Assembly: GCA_019750345.1 (NCBI GenBank)
Contig: JAIEON010000069.1
Span: forward strand, 1-5,837
From: Patescibacteria group bacterium
Lineage (GTDB): Bacteria > Patescibacteriota > Minisyncoccia > Phycocordibacterales > UBA9973
DNA: 5,837 nucleotides
Direction of reading: 5' to 3'
Notes under the pieces: model-generated
The model's database searches: none
Seen by the model: only the letters and a program-made list of their open reading frames with translations
Told to the model about the DNA's origin: nothing
Made by a program: the position numbers and the translations under genes
In this document: positions 1 to 5,763 of the stretch, in pieces
Layout: each line of letters starts with the position of its first letter
How positions within the stretch are numbered: the first letter of the stretch is position 1

Positions 1-1
1 C

Positions 2-739
2 AATGCACGAGATCGAGAAACTTTAGACATAGTAGAAAAATATAATAAAAAAGCTCGCATATGGTATACAGCAGGATCTATTTTTTTATTGCTCGTAGCT
101 CTCGGTGCCCTCGGGTATGGAGCATACCACTATCAACGTCTTACTGTACCGATAACCGGCAGTACTTCTGTGGGAGTGTTCACTAGTACAGATCCAATTA
201 TTGCAAGCACTAGTACTATTGAATCTGTACTGGAACAATTCATGGTTGATGATCAATCACTTTCAATAAACAAGCCCTATCTTATTGAACTTGTAGAAGA
301 TGTACCGACTCAAACTCTTTTAAGCAATGCTGCGCTCTTCTCTTTTTTAGGAGCAACGCCCACTGAACCATTTAGCACTTCATTGGACGCTGTACGATTA
401 GGGGTTGTCGATACAGGAGAAAAAACAACTCCTTTTATTATCGCATCGACCACTACTCCAGACATTGCCATAAAAGAATTTTTGATTGCAGAACCTACAC
501 TTCTGACTCAATTTACTCGAGCACTCGCTATTGATACAACCAGTATTACCCCCGAAACAGTCCCAACATTTATAGGAGAGTACCGCTACAATGTACCAGT
601 TCGCACACTCTATACAATAGATAGCTCTGGTAACAAAACACTGACATTATTGTATGCACCTATCACTGAAAACATTATTGTACTTACCACAGACCCCGCA
701 GTATTAAAGACGTTATACGATACAATTCTTCGCCAATAA
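2..739 (+). CDS. Single-pass membrane protein with Ser/Thr-rich extracytoplasmic domain, 5'-partial
   Basis: The reading frame is open from base 2 to the TAA at 737-739, giving 245 visible residues, so the gene begins before the window. The TTG at 89 could be read as a start, but it falls inside the membrane segment and is preceded by about 29 in-frame codons without a stop, so it is not the likely start. Visible residues 1-19 are charged and look like the end of a cytoplasmic, possibly helical, segment. Residues about 20-42 form one hydrophobic helix rich in Leu, Ala and Gly. Residues 43-245 are rich in Ser and Thr with few basic residues, consistent with an outer-face domain. The N-in, C-out topology follows from the basic residues KKAR just before the helix. 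I do not recognise a catalytic motif or a named domain. It may be an envelope or surface-structure component. Confidence is high for the gene and its partial state, low for any function. Confidence 0.8.
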   Translation, partial: NARDRETLDIVEKYNKKARIWYTAGSIFLLLVALGALGYGAYHYQRLTVPITGSTSVGVFTSTDPIIASTSTIESVLEQFMVDDQSLSINKPYLIELVEDVPTQTLLSNAALFSFLGATPTEPFSTSLDAVRLGVVDTGEKTTPFIIASTTTPDIAIKEFLIAEPTLLTQFTRALAIDTTSITPETVPTFIGEYRYNVPVRTLYTIDSSGNKTLTLLYAPITENIIVLTTDPAVLKTLYDTILRQ

Positions 740-756
740 GATAGGGGAAATCGGGC

Positions 757-784
757 TTGTACTTTCCTTTGGGCGTGCTAGTAT
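757..784 (+). promoter_or_regulatory. Probable extended -10 promoter of the DksA-like gene
   Basis: A -35-like TTGTAC (757-762) is followed by a 16-base spacer and a -10-like TAGTAT (779-784). A TGC directly before the hexamer (776-778) makes an extended -10. The start codon is at 792, only seven bases after the hexamer, so the expected transcription start falls at or next to the A of ATG and the mRNA would be leaderless or nearly so. No Shine-Dalgarno sequence precedes the ATG, which agrees. Sigma-70-type consensus is assumed. Confidence 0.5.
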
Positions 785-791
785 ACGTGGT

Positions 792-1157
792 ATGAAAAAT
801 ACCGATCACTACAAAACAGCTCTTTTGACCGAAAAGCAGACCCTCGAAGAGGAGCTTGGCGGTATCGCGTTATTTAATACAGAAACTAATTTCTGGGAAG
901 CAACTCCTGATCAAGAATTGATGGGGGAAACTGACGACAATGATGCAGCAGACCGTTTTGAAGACTTCGAAGGCCGAAGCGCCATGGTTACCACTCTCCA
1001 AACTCGTCTCACGGACATCAATATTGCTCTCGAGAAGATTGACGCTGGAACCTACGGATTTTGTGAAATCTCAGGTGAAGCAATCGAAGAAGCTCGCTTG
1101 AAGGCAAACCCTGCTGCCCGCACAAACAAGGCACATATGAACGACAACGAAATGTAA
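792..1157 (+). CDS. DksA/TraR-family protein with degenerate zinc finger
   Basis: This 121-residue protein has the DksA/TraR layout: an N-terminal helix (about 1-28), a tip region around 45-60, a second helix (about 62-86), and a C-terminal zinc-finger-like segment from 87. Known DksA proteins insert a coiled coil into the secondary channel of RNA polymerase and alter transcription, often with ppGpp. The tip carries D48-x-x-D51-x-A53, matching the DxxDxA motif needed for DksA activity in Escherichia coli. The finger keeps the YGFCEISGEAI and RLKANPAA framework, but the four ligand positions read C91, S94, N112 and H115 instead of four cysteines, so zinc binding is doubtful. Zinc-independent DksA paralogues with lost cysteines are known (DksA2 of Pseudomonas aeruginosa). 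The protein is shorter than E. coli DksA (151 residues). ATG at 792 is the only reasonable start; no Shine-Dalgarno is seen. A terminator follows at once. Family assignment is firm; effect on transcription is inferred. Confidence 0.88.
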   Translation: MKNTDHYKTALLTEKQTLEEELGGIALFNTETNFWEATPDQELMGETDDNDAADRFEDFEGRSAMVTTLQTRLTDINIALEKIDAGTYGFCEISGEAIEEARLKANPAARTNKAHMNDNEM

Positions 1158-1171
1158 CATTCGTTCTTAAT

Positions 1172-1204
1172 AAAAAACCCGGAGGTTCAACCTCTGGGTT
1201 TTTT
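1172..1204 (+). terminator. Intrinsic terminator after the DksA-like gene
   Basis: A near-perfect inverted repeat begins 14 bases after the stop codon. The left arm is six A, CCC and GGAGG (1172-1185), the loop is TTCAA (1186-1190), and the right arm is CCTCT, GGG and six T (1191-1204). The only imperfection is one G-T pair. The T run then continues into a T-rich stretch. Because the A run and T run mirror each other, it could also work on the minus strand, but no minus-strand gene lies nearby to need it. It separates the DksA-like gene from the ComM-like gene. Confidence 0.9.
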
Positions 1205-1236
1205 ATTTTCTTCATCTTTATTTCATCTCGTAGTTC

Positions 1237-1242
1237 TATACT
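1237..1242 (+). promoter_or_regulatory. Probable -10 element of the ComM-like gene
   Basis: TATACT (5 of 6 to the consensus) ends six bases before the ATG at 1249, so transcription would start at or beside the start codon. A promoter is expected here because the terminator at 1172-1204 cuts off transcription from upstream. No clear -35 hexamer is seen at 16-18 bases; the upstream stretch is simply T-rich. No Shine-Dalgarno sequence is present. Confidence 0.4.
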
Positions 1243-1248
1243 ACAGAC

Positions 1249-2754
1249 ATGTCATTTGCTCGAATACAAAGTGCACAACTCACCGGTCTCGGTGCTACAG
1301 GAGTCACGATTGAAATAGATGTAAACAAGGGACTGTATTTATTTCAAATAGTCGGACTGCCGGACAAAGCAGTAGAAGAAGCACGCGAGCGGGTAATCTC
1401 TGCCGTCCGCAATAGTTTGGATATCAATATCAAAGGACAAAATGAAAAGGTGATTGTGTCACTTTCTCCTGCAGAACTAAAAAAGGAGGGAGCGTATTTT
1501 GATCTTGCGATCGCGATAGGGTATCTCATCGCCACAGAGCAACTAGTAGCACAGACAGAGCATATATTATTCATTGGCGAACTGGCACTCAACGGGGAAG
1601 TGCGCAAAGTCAGAGGACTTCTGTCTATTGCAGTCTGGGCAAAATCCCATGGCATCAAAGAATTATTTATTCCAGAAGGGAATGAAGAAGAGTCGCGATT
1701 GATTGAAGGAATTATATTTCATCTCGTACCAACATTCAAAGATCTGGTGGATCATTTCCTTCATGGACAAAAACTTCGTATCAGTGTCTTTAGTACTATA
1801 CGGACACTTACAGAAAAAAATATCACTGACTTTGGAGATGTGCGAGGACAACAAAGCGCCAAGCGAGCACTCACTATCGCCGCCGCAGGTGGACATAATA
1901 TTGTATTGTTTGGTCCACCAGGCACCGGCAAGACCATGCTTGCTCGAGCATTTCATGGAATTATTCCAGAACTTACCACTGATGAATTCCTCGAAGTTGC
2001 CATGATCTATTCTTCAATCGGACTTATCGATGACATGATGAATGGCACACCACCGCTTCGTGCACCACATCATAGTGCATCCCATGTCGCAATCATTGGA
2101 GGAGGTTCGAATATTCGTCCAGGTGATATTACGCTCGCGCATCGCGGAGTATTATATCTCGACGAATTCCCTGAATTTGATCGGCGAGTAATCGAAGCAC
2201 TTCGTGAACCACTTGAAGAAGGCAATATCACTGTTGCTCGAGCAAAAGGAAGTGTGCGCTATCCTGCAAAGTTTATTCTACTCGCCGCCATGAATCCTTG
2301 CCCGTGTGGTTACCGAGGAAGCGGTATTAAATCATGTTCATGTAGTGGTAAAGAACTATCACGCTACAGCAAAAAACTCTCTGGGCCTATAGTCGACCGA
2401 ATTGATTTATGGGTACCGGTTGCACACGTAGCATACGAAACACTTCATCAAACAACTACCATAAACGAGAGTAGTTCTCTCAAGATGACTATTAAGAACA
2501 TTAGAAAAAAACAATATATAGAACGAAACAAGCTAAATTGCGAACTCACTACAAATGATGTACAAACAAAGTCTGATATCACTGACGAAGCAAAATCACT
2601 GCTTCAGAAATCTGCCGAGACACTTAAACTTTCTCCTCGTGTATATTTGCGCATCATCAAAGTCGCCCGAACAATCGCTGGTATAGAAGACAGTACCTCA
2701 ATAGAACCCAAACATATACTCGAAGCCCTACAATATAGACCCAAATTTGATTAA
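1249..2754 (+). CDS. comM: YifB/ComM-family Mg-chelatase-like AAA+ ATPase
   Basis: At 501 residues this is the usual full length of the YifB/ComM family. Residues 1-190 form the N-terminal ChlI-like domain, with the characteristic IVGLPDKAVEEARERV (34-49) and SLSPAELKKEGAYFDLAIA (71-89). Residues about 195-395 form the AAA+ core: Walker A GPPGTGKT (222-229), Walker B LYLDEF (302-307), sensor-1 Asn349 in AAMNP, and a candidate arginine finger R384 in VDRIDLWVP. A cysteine cluster (C351, C353, C363, C365) typical of the family may bind a metal. Residues 410-501 are the C-terminal Mg-chelatase domain, with LSPRVYLRI (461-469) carrying the likely sensor-2 Arg464. In Vibrio cholerae ComM is a hexameric helicase that drives branch migration of incoming DNA during natural transformation; the same role here is inferred. 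Other competence genes are not in view. No catalytic residue is missing. It is preceded by its own -10-like site and followed by a promoter for the next gene. Confidence 0.96.
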   Translation: MSFARIQSAQLTGLGATGVTIEIDVNKGLYLFQIVGLPDKAVEEARERVISAVRNSLDINIKGQNEKVIVSLSPAELKKEGAYFDLAIAIGYLIATEQLVAQTEHILFIGELALNGEVRKVRGLLSIAVWAKSHGIKELFIPEGNEEESRLIEGIIFHLVPTFKDLVDHFLHGQKLRISVFSTIRTLTEKNITDFGDVRGQQSAKRALTIAAAGGHNIVLFGPPGTGKTMLARAFHGIIPELTTDEFLEVAMIYSSIGLIDDMMNGTPPLRAPHHSASHVAIIGGGSNIRPGDITLAHRGVLYLDEFPEFDRRVIEALREPLEEGNITVARAKGSVRYPAKFILLAAMNPCPCGYRGSGIKSCSCSGKELSRYSKKLSGPIVDRIDLWVPVAHVAYETLHQTTTINESSSLKMTIKNIRKKQYIERNKLNCELTTNDVQTKSDITDEAKSLLQKSAETLKLSPRVYLRIIKVARTIAGIEDSTSIEPKHILEALQYRPKFD

Positions 2755-2782
2755 TTGACCAACGCTTGAGAAAAAGTACAAT
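2755..2782 (+). promoter_or_regulatory. Sigma-70-type promoter of the DUF84-like gene
   Basis: TTGACC (2755-2760, 5 of 6) and TACAAT (2777-2782, 5 of 6) are separated by 16 bases. The -35 starts directly after the TAA of the ComM-like gene. A start near 2789 would give a leader of about 17 bases to the ATG at 2806. No Shine-Dalgarno sequence lies in that leader. Confidence 0.6.
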
Positions 2783-2805
2783 ATCATAAACCAATACCTT
2801 AGCTC

Positions 2806-3387
2806 ATGAATATTTACATAGAAAGTGCGAGCGGTAATAAATTACTCGCCACACAAAACGCACGCAATGCCGTACTGTGTGATGCACAGATTATCGACGA
2901 AGAATCACTCCATACTGTCGGAGATATTCCTACTATCAAAACAACGTTCACGAGACAGTCCTGCGAAGAAGGGTCTCGAAGTAGGGCACGGAGAATGAAT
3001 GTTGAACCACCGCTTCCCACAGGATCAATCGCTCTAGGTATACATAAATCATTCGTTGTGTATCCACAAGAAGACAAAGTGACATTCGCTCTCGCTGTTT
3101 CAGGTTTTATCGTCACAGAAGGAGTGGTGAAATTTTGCAGTGATTTTGTTGAAATACCACTGGACTATGAAGGTTTCGCAGAAAAAATGATCAATAACAA
3201 ACTTCCTGCAAGTACTATTCAACATTTCACAGGAGTAGACATCAAAGATAAGACGAAGCCGTTATATGAAACAATTACCGGACAATCAGAAGTTGCCTGG
3301 ATGCAACAATCGATTGAAACGGTATTAGTTGCACTCATAGTACAACTATCCGAACAACCAGAAATACAAAAAGCGATTCATTTTTGA
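2806..3387 (+). CDS. Divergent DUF84 (YjjX-like NTPase)-type protein
   Basis: This protein has 193 residues and no signal peptide or membrane segment, so it is probably cytoplasmic. Its layout follows the DUF84 family, whose members such as E. coli YjjX hydrolyse inosine and xanthosine triphosphates to clean the nucleotide pool. The parallels are an opening beta-strand with SASGNKLLATQNA (7-19), an acidic-basic EEGSRSRARR (54-63) where the family has a GAxxRA helix, a strand ending LGI (77-79), a VTFALAVSG strand (92-100), an EIPL turn (116-119), FTGVDIKDK (141-149), then ITGQS and a final helix (164-182). One oddity is that the acidic residue normally after the GI strand is His80-Lys81 here, so catalysis is uncertain. 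The match is by eye and weak at single positions; an unrelated protein of unknown function remains possible. The ATG at 2806 is chosen because it follows a good promoter and begins the conserved strand. The stop lies inside a terminator hairpin. Confidence 0.85.
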   Translation: MNIYIESASGNKLLATQNARNAVLCDAQIIDEESLHTVGDIPTIKTTFTRQSCEEGSRSRARRMNVEPPLPTGSIALGIHKSFVVYPQEDKVTFALAVSGFIVTEGVVKFCSDFVEIPLDYEGFAEKMINNKLPASTIQHFTGVDIKDKTKPLYETITGQSEVAWMQQSIETVLVALIVQLSEQPEIQKAIHF

Positions 3388-3397
3388 ATCGCTTTTT
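3368..3397. terminator. Bidirectional terminator between convergent genes
   Basis: A perfect 13-base inverted repeat (3368-3380 and 3385-3397) surrounds a TTTT loop. Both arms carry GCGATTCA or its complement, flanked by an A run on the left and a T run on the right, so a U tract follows the hairpin in either direction. On the plus strand the hairpin contains the last codons and the TGA stop (3385-3387) of the DUF84-like gene. On the minus strand it lies 15 bases beyond the stop of the M23 gene, which ends at 3412. One element can therefore end both transcripts. Confidence 0.9.
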
Positions 3398-3411
3398 TTC
3401 TTTGATAACTA

Positions 3412-4440
3412 TTAGAATCTACTACCTACTTTATAACTAAAGAAAGGATTAACTCCACCACGAACTTCGAAATGTAAGTGAGGACCAGTAGAACGTCCTG
3501 TATTACCACTTTTGGCAATAACTTCCCCTTGATCTACTGAGTCTCCGACAGAGACAGCAACACTTGAAAGGTGAGCATACAGAGTTTGTGTGCCATCTGA
3601 ATGACTGATAATAATGTATGTACCATATCCTCCACCATATCCTCCACTATTTACTAACGTTACCTTACCATCTGCAGCTGCTTTTACAGAAGTTCCTACA
3701 GGGGCACCGAAGTCTACTGCGGTTGAGTCATGCTTTCCTTGAGTAATAATACTTCCAGGAATCGGCATGATGAATTTGCCTGAAGAAACAGAACTGGTTG
3801 AAGTAGATTTACTAGAAGTAGTAGCTGATTCAGCTTTCTTGGTAGTAGTTTTTTCAACAGACTTTGTAGCTGGCTTCTTTACTGGTTCCGCAACCATTTC
3901 ACCCCCAGGGACAATAAGTTTCATGCCTGGTTTAATACCTTTAGCATCAGCAAGTCCATTGTACGTAAGGATTTCTTGACTGTGTGCGTCATACTTAGTA
4001 GCAATTCCGCTCAATGTGTCGCCTTTTTGTACTGCGTATAACACACCACTAATAGGGAGCATTACAAGAGTATCTCCCGGCTTGATAACCCCTTTAGATC
4101 CTAGATCATTTGCCCATCGAACAGTATCTACAGAAATACCGTATTGTTCTGCGATTTCTCCAATAGTATCCCCAGTTTGCACTGTATAGGAAGTAATTTC
4201 ATGATTTTCTGTAGCACTATCTGATACTTCAGTAATAGGTGCAATAGGACTTCCTTCGGAGAGAGTGTCTGCCGGATTAGCTGAAACGTGCTCGTCTTTA
4301 ATGAAAGAAACTCCTTGCGCATTAAGGCGATTGATAATCTGACTTGTAAGAATATGCCCCGTTCCCGCGTTCAGTGCAAGAAGGAGTAATAAAGATAAAG
4401 TTCGTTTATACGGTCTACCCGTGGAATCGTCTGTTGTCAT
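3412..4440 (-). CDS. Exported LysM-LysM-M23 (LytM) peptidoglycan endopeptidase
   Basis: The 342-residue protein starts with a basic RPYKR and a Leu-rich helix (about 14-25), a signal peptide or membrane anchor; cleavage after Ala25 is possible but not clear. Two LysM peptidoglycan-binding domains follow (about 84-129 and 134-178), each with a YxVQxGDT start and an IKPG-D/M-xL end. A Lys/Ser/Thr-rich linker (about 183-222) leads to a C-terminal M23 metallopeptidase domain. Zinc and catalytic residues are visible: H236, D242 (in VDFGAP), H290 (in LYAHL) and H321-L-H323 (in GPHLHFEV). The family cleaves peptide cross-links of the cell wall, or activates other hydrolases if inactive; here all expected residues are present. 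H236 and D242 are spaced H-x5-D rather than H-x3-D. The frame is open up to 4599, but the upstream 53 residues do not resemble a signal peptide, and the promoter at 4484-4511 would lie inside that extension, so ATG at 4440 is chosen. No Shine-Dalgarno precedes it. Confidence 0.95.
   Translation of the reverse strand: MTTDDSTGRPYKRTLSLLLLLALNAGTGHILTSQIINRLNAQGVSFIKDEHVSANPADTLSEGSPIAPITEVSDSATENHEITSYTVQTGDTIGEIAEQYGISVDTVRWANDLGSKGVIKPGDTLVMLPISGVLYAVQKGDTLSGIATKYDAHSQEILTYNGLADAKGIKPGMKLIVPGGEMVAEPVKKPATKSVEKTTTKKAESATTSSKSTSTSSVSSGKFIMPIPGSIITQGKHDSTAVDFGAPVGTSVKAAADGKVTLVNSGGYGGGYGTYIIISHSDGTQTLYAHLSSVAVSVGDSVDQGEVIAKSGNTGRSTGPHLHFEVRGGVNPFFSYKVGSRF
3622..3645 (-). repeat. Two perfect 12-base tandem copies encoding GGYG-GGYG
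   Basis: ACCATATCCTCC occurs twice without a gap or mismatch. On the minus strand each copy reads GGA GGA TAT GGT, so the repeat adds GGYG twice (residues 266-273) in a Gly-rich loop of the M23 domain. Being in frame, a gain or loss of one copy would change the loop length by four residues without breaking the gene. Confidence 0.85.
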
Positions 4441-4483
4441 AGTTATAGTGAAATATGATACCAGGCAAAAGTCATGTTTTGTG

Positions 4484-4511
4484 ATTATGCAACTTTTTAT
4501 ATAGTAGTCAA
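4484..4511 (-). promoter_or_regulatory. Sigma-70-type promoter of the M23 peptidase gene
   Basis: Read on the minus strand, TTGACT (4506-4511, 5 of 6) is followed by a 16-base spacer and CATAAT (4484-4489, 5 of 6). Transcription would start near 4477 and leave a leader of roughly 37 bases before the ATG at 4440. A small inverted repeat, CAATA-GAA-TATTG (4509-4521), overlaps the upstream edge of the -35 and could be a regulator site, but it is short and may be chance. Confidence 0.6.
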
Positions 4512-4656
4512 TAGAATATTGTCTAATAATCCTTGTTCTATAGTCATTGACACTATATATAGAATCATTGTAGTGAAAGATGCTAAAAATACCTTGCAAA
4601 TACTAGGTTTTCTCATCATCCCACTTTAGGATTTACTGACACTACTCTGTTACACT

Positions 4657-4660
4657 GGAG
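4657..4660 (+). promoter_or_regulatory. Shine-Dalgarno-like GGAG before the helicase start
   Basis: GGAG ends five bases before the ATG at 4666. It is the only start among the five visible ones with a recognisable Shine-Dalgarno core, and it supports ATG 4666 as the true start, as does the Q motif beginning at residue 7. Confidence 0.5.
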
Positions 4661-4665
4661 AAACT

Positions 4666-5763
4666 ATGGATTTCACCCAAGGATTGAACGATGCACAAAA
4701 AAAGGCAGTACTCACCACTGATGGCGCACTATTAATAGTAGCCGGCGCTGGGGCAGGTAAAACAAAAACAGTAGTAAATCGTATGTGTCACATTATTACT
4801 ACCGGCGTTTCACCGTCGAGTATTCTGGCGGTTACCTTCACCAACAAAGCAGCCAAAGAAATGCGTGAGCGGGTACATACCTTAATTCAAGAGGTACCCT
4901 TTATTGTACGAGGAGATAGTATACCTTTTGTCAGCACGTTTCACTCACTGGGAGTTTTTTTACTCCGTAAGTTTGGAGTATATGATGGAACAATCAAACG
5001 TTTCACCATTCTCGACGATGGCGACACTACAAGCCTGATCAAAGAATCTCTTAATTACTTTGGTATGGATCCCAAAATGCATGATCCACGAGGTATTAAA
5101 AACACAATCAGCCGTAGTGCAAATGCACTACTAGAACCAGAGCAACTAATCACCAGTAGCAACCCTAACCATCGCATAGCAGGGCAGGTTTGGAAACGAT
5201 ACAAAGCACTCAAGCGTGAACAAAAAGCAGTAGACTTTGACGATTTACTTTTGGAAACAGTGAAACTACTCGAAGAAAACCAAGAAGCTCGTGCGTGGTG
5301 CCATGGCACGTGGAGCCACATCAGTGTTGATGAGTACCAAGACACCAACGAAGTGCAGTACCGTATTGCAAAAGCATTGGCGGCAGACAAAAAAAATATT
5401 TGTGTAGTCGGCGATAGCGACCAAAGTATTTATTCATGGCGTGGTGCAAATATCAAAAATATTTTGGAATTCGAACGAGACTATCCAGAAGCAACTGTGG
5501 TAATACTCGAAGAAAATTATCGTTCGACTAAAACAGTGATCGCAGTAGCAAACGAAGTGATCAACAAAAATACATATAGAACTCCAAAACAATTATTCAC
5601 GAACAATGTAGAAGGGGATATGATTTCTCTCTACGGTGCATATGATGAAAACGATGAAGCACAATTCATCGTCGAGAGATGTGTTGAACAAATAGACAAA
5701 GGTGTTGCTCCTGAAGAGATAGCGGTACTCTTTCGTACAAACTTTCAATCTCGAGTACTCTAG
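4666..5763 (+). CDS. uvrD: UvrD/PcrA-family superfamily 1A DNA helicase, interrupted by an amber codon
   Basis: The 365 residues before the TAG cover the N-terminal part of a 3'-5' helicase of the UvrD/PcrA/Rep group, used in DNA repair and in clearing proteins or stalled complexes from DNA. Motifs appear in order: Q motif LNDAQKKAV (7-15), Walker A AGAGAGKT (26-33), Ia AVTFTNKAAKEMRERV (55-70), Ib STFHSLG (90-96), II VDEYQDTN (221-228), III VVGDSDQSIYSWRGA (247-261) and IV ENYRS (283-287). The family usually has about 650-750 residues, and motifs V and VI are absent from this part. The frame stops with TAG at 5761-5763, directly after NFQSRVL, where relatives have an acidic residue in LEEAL. 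The same frame continues after it with clear helicase sequence. Possible reasons are a base error, a real nonsense mutation, or read-through or recoding. If the stop is real, the product lacks motifs V and VI and should be inactive. Family assignment is secure; choosing between UvrD and PcrA is not possible here. Confidence 0.93.
   Translation: MDFTQGLNDAQKKAVLTTDGALLIVAGAGAGKTKTVVNRMCHIITTGVSPSSILAVTFTNKAAKEMRERVHTLIQEVPFIVRGDSIPFVSTFHSLGVFLLRKFGVYDGTIKRFTILDDGDTTSLIKESLNYFGMDPKMHDPRGIKNTISRSANALLEPEQLITSSNPNHRIAGQVWKRYKALKREQKAVDFDDLLLETVKLLEENQEARAWCHGTWSHISVDEYQDTNEVQYRIAKALAADKKNICVVGDSDQSIYSWRGANIKNILEFERDYPEATVVILEENYRSTKTVIAVANEVINKNTYRTPKQLFTNNVEGDMISLYGAYDENDEAQFIVERCVEQIDKGVAPEEIAVLFRTNFQSRVL

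Larger units (their letters stand above)
4441..4665. other. Divergent intergenic region, AT-rich
   Basis: These 225 bases separate the M23 gene (minus) from the helicase gene (plus). Apart from the M23 promoter it holds a perfect TTGACA on the plus strand (4547-4552), followed after 16 bases by TGTAGT (4569-4574, 4 of 6), a weak candidate promoter for the helicase with a leader of about 85 bases. A TACACT (4651-4656) near the helicase start is another -10-like candidate, without a good -35. Imperfect inverted repeats around TCTATA and TATAGA (about 4537-4563) are seen but are not strong. I see no RNA gene or convincing small ORF here. Confidence 0.55.

Noticed and set aside
89..739. TTG at 89 as the start of the first gene
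   Set aside because: It lies inside the transmembrane helix, and the same frame is open without a stop back to base 2, giving a sensible cytoplasmic segment. The gene is cut by the window edge.
1344..2005. Open frames overlapping the ComM-like gene on both strands (1344-1658 -, 1663-1956 -, 1703-2005 +)
   Set aside because: They lie fully inside a well-conserved full-length gene, have Ser/Cys-rich or random composition and no recognisable motif.
4441..4599. Upstream extension of the M23 peptidase to an ATG at 4599
   Set aside because: The added 53 residues look random and would place the signal peptide inside the protein. The promoter at 4484-4511 would also fall within the coding region.
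5055..5390. Minus-strand open frame inside the helicase gene
   Set aside because: It is antisense to conserved helicase motif II, Ser-rich and without any recognisable domain, so it is a shadow frame.
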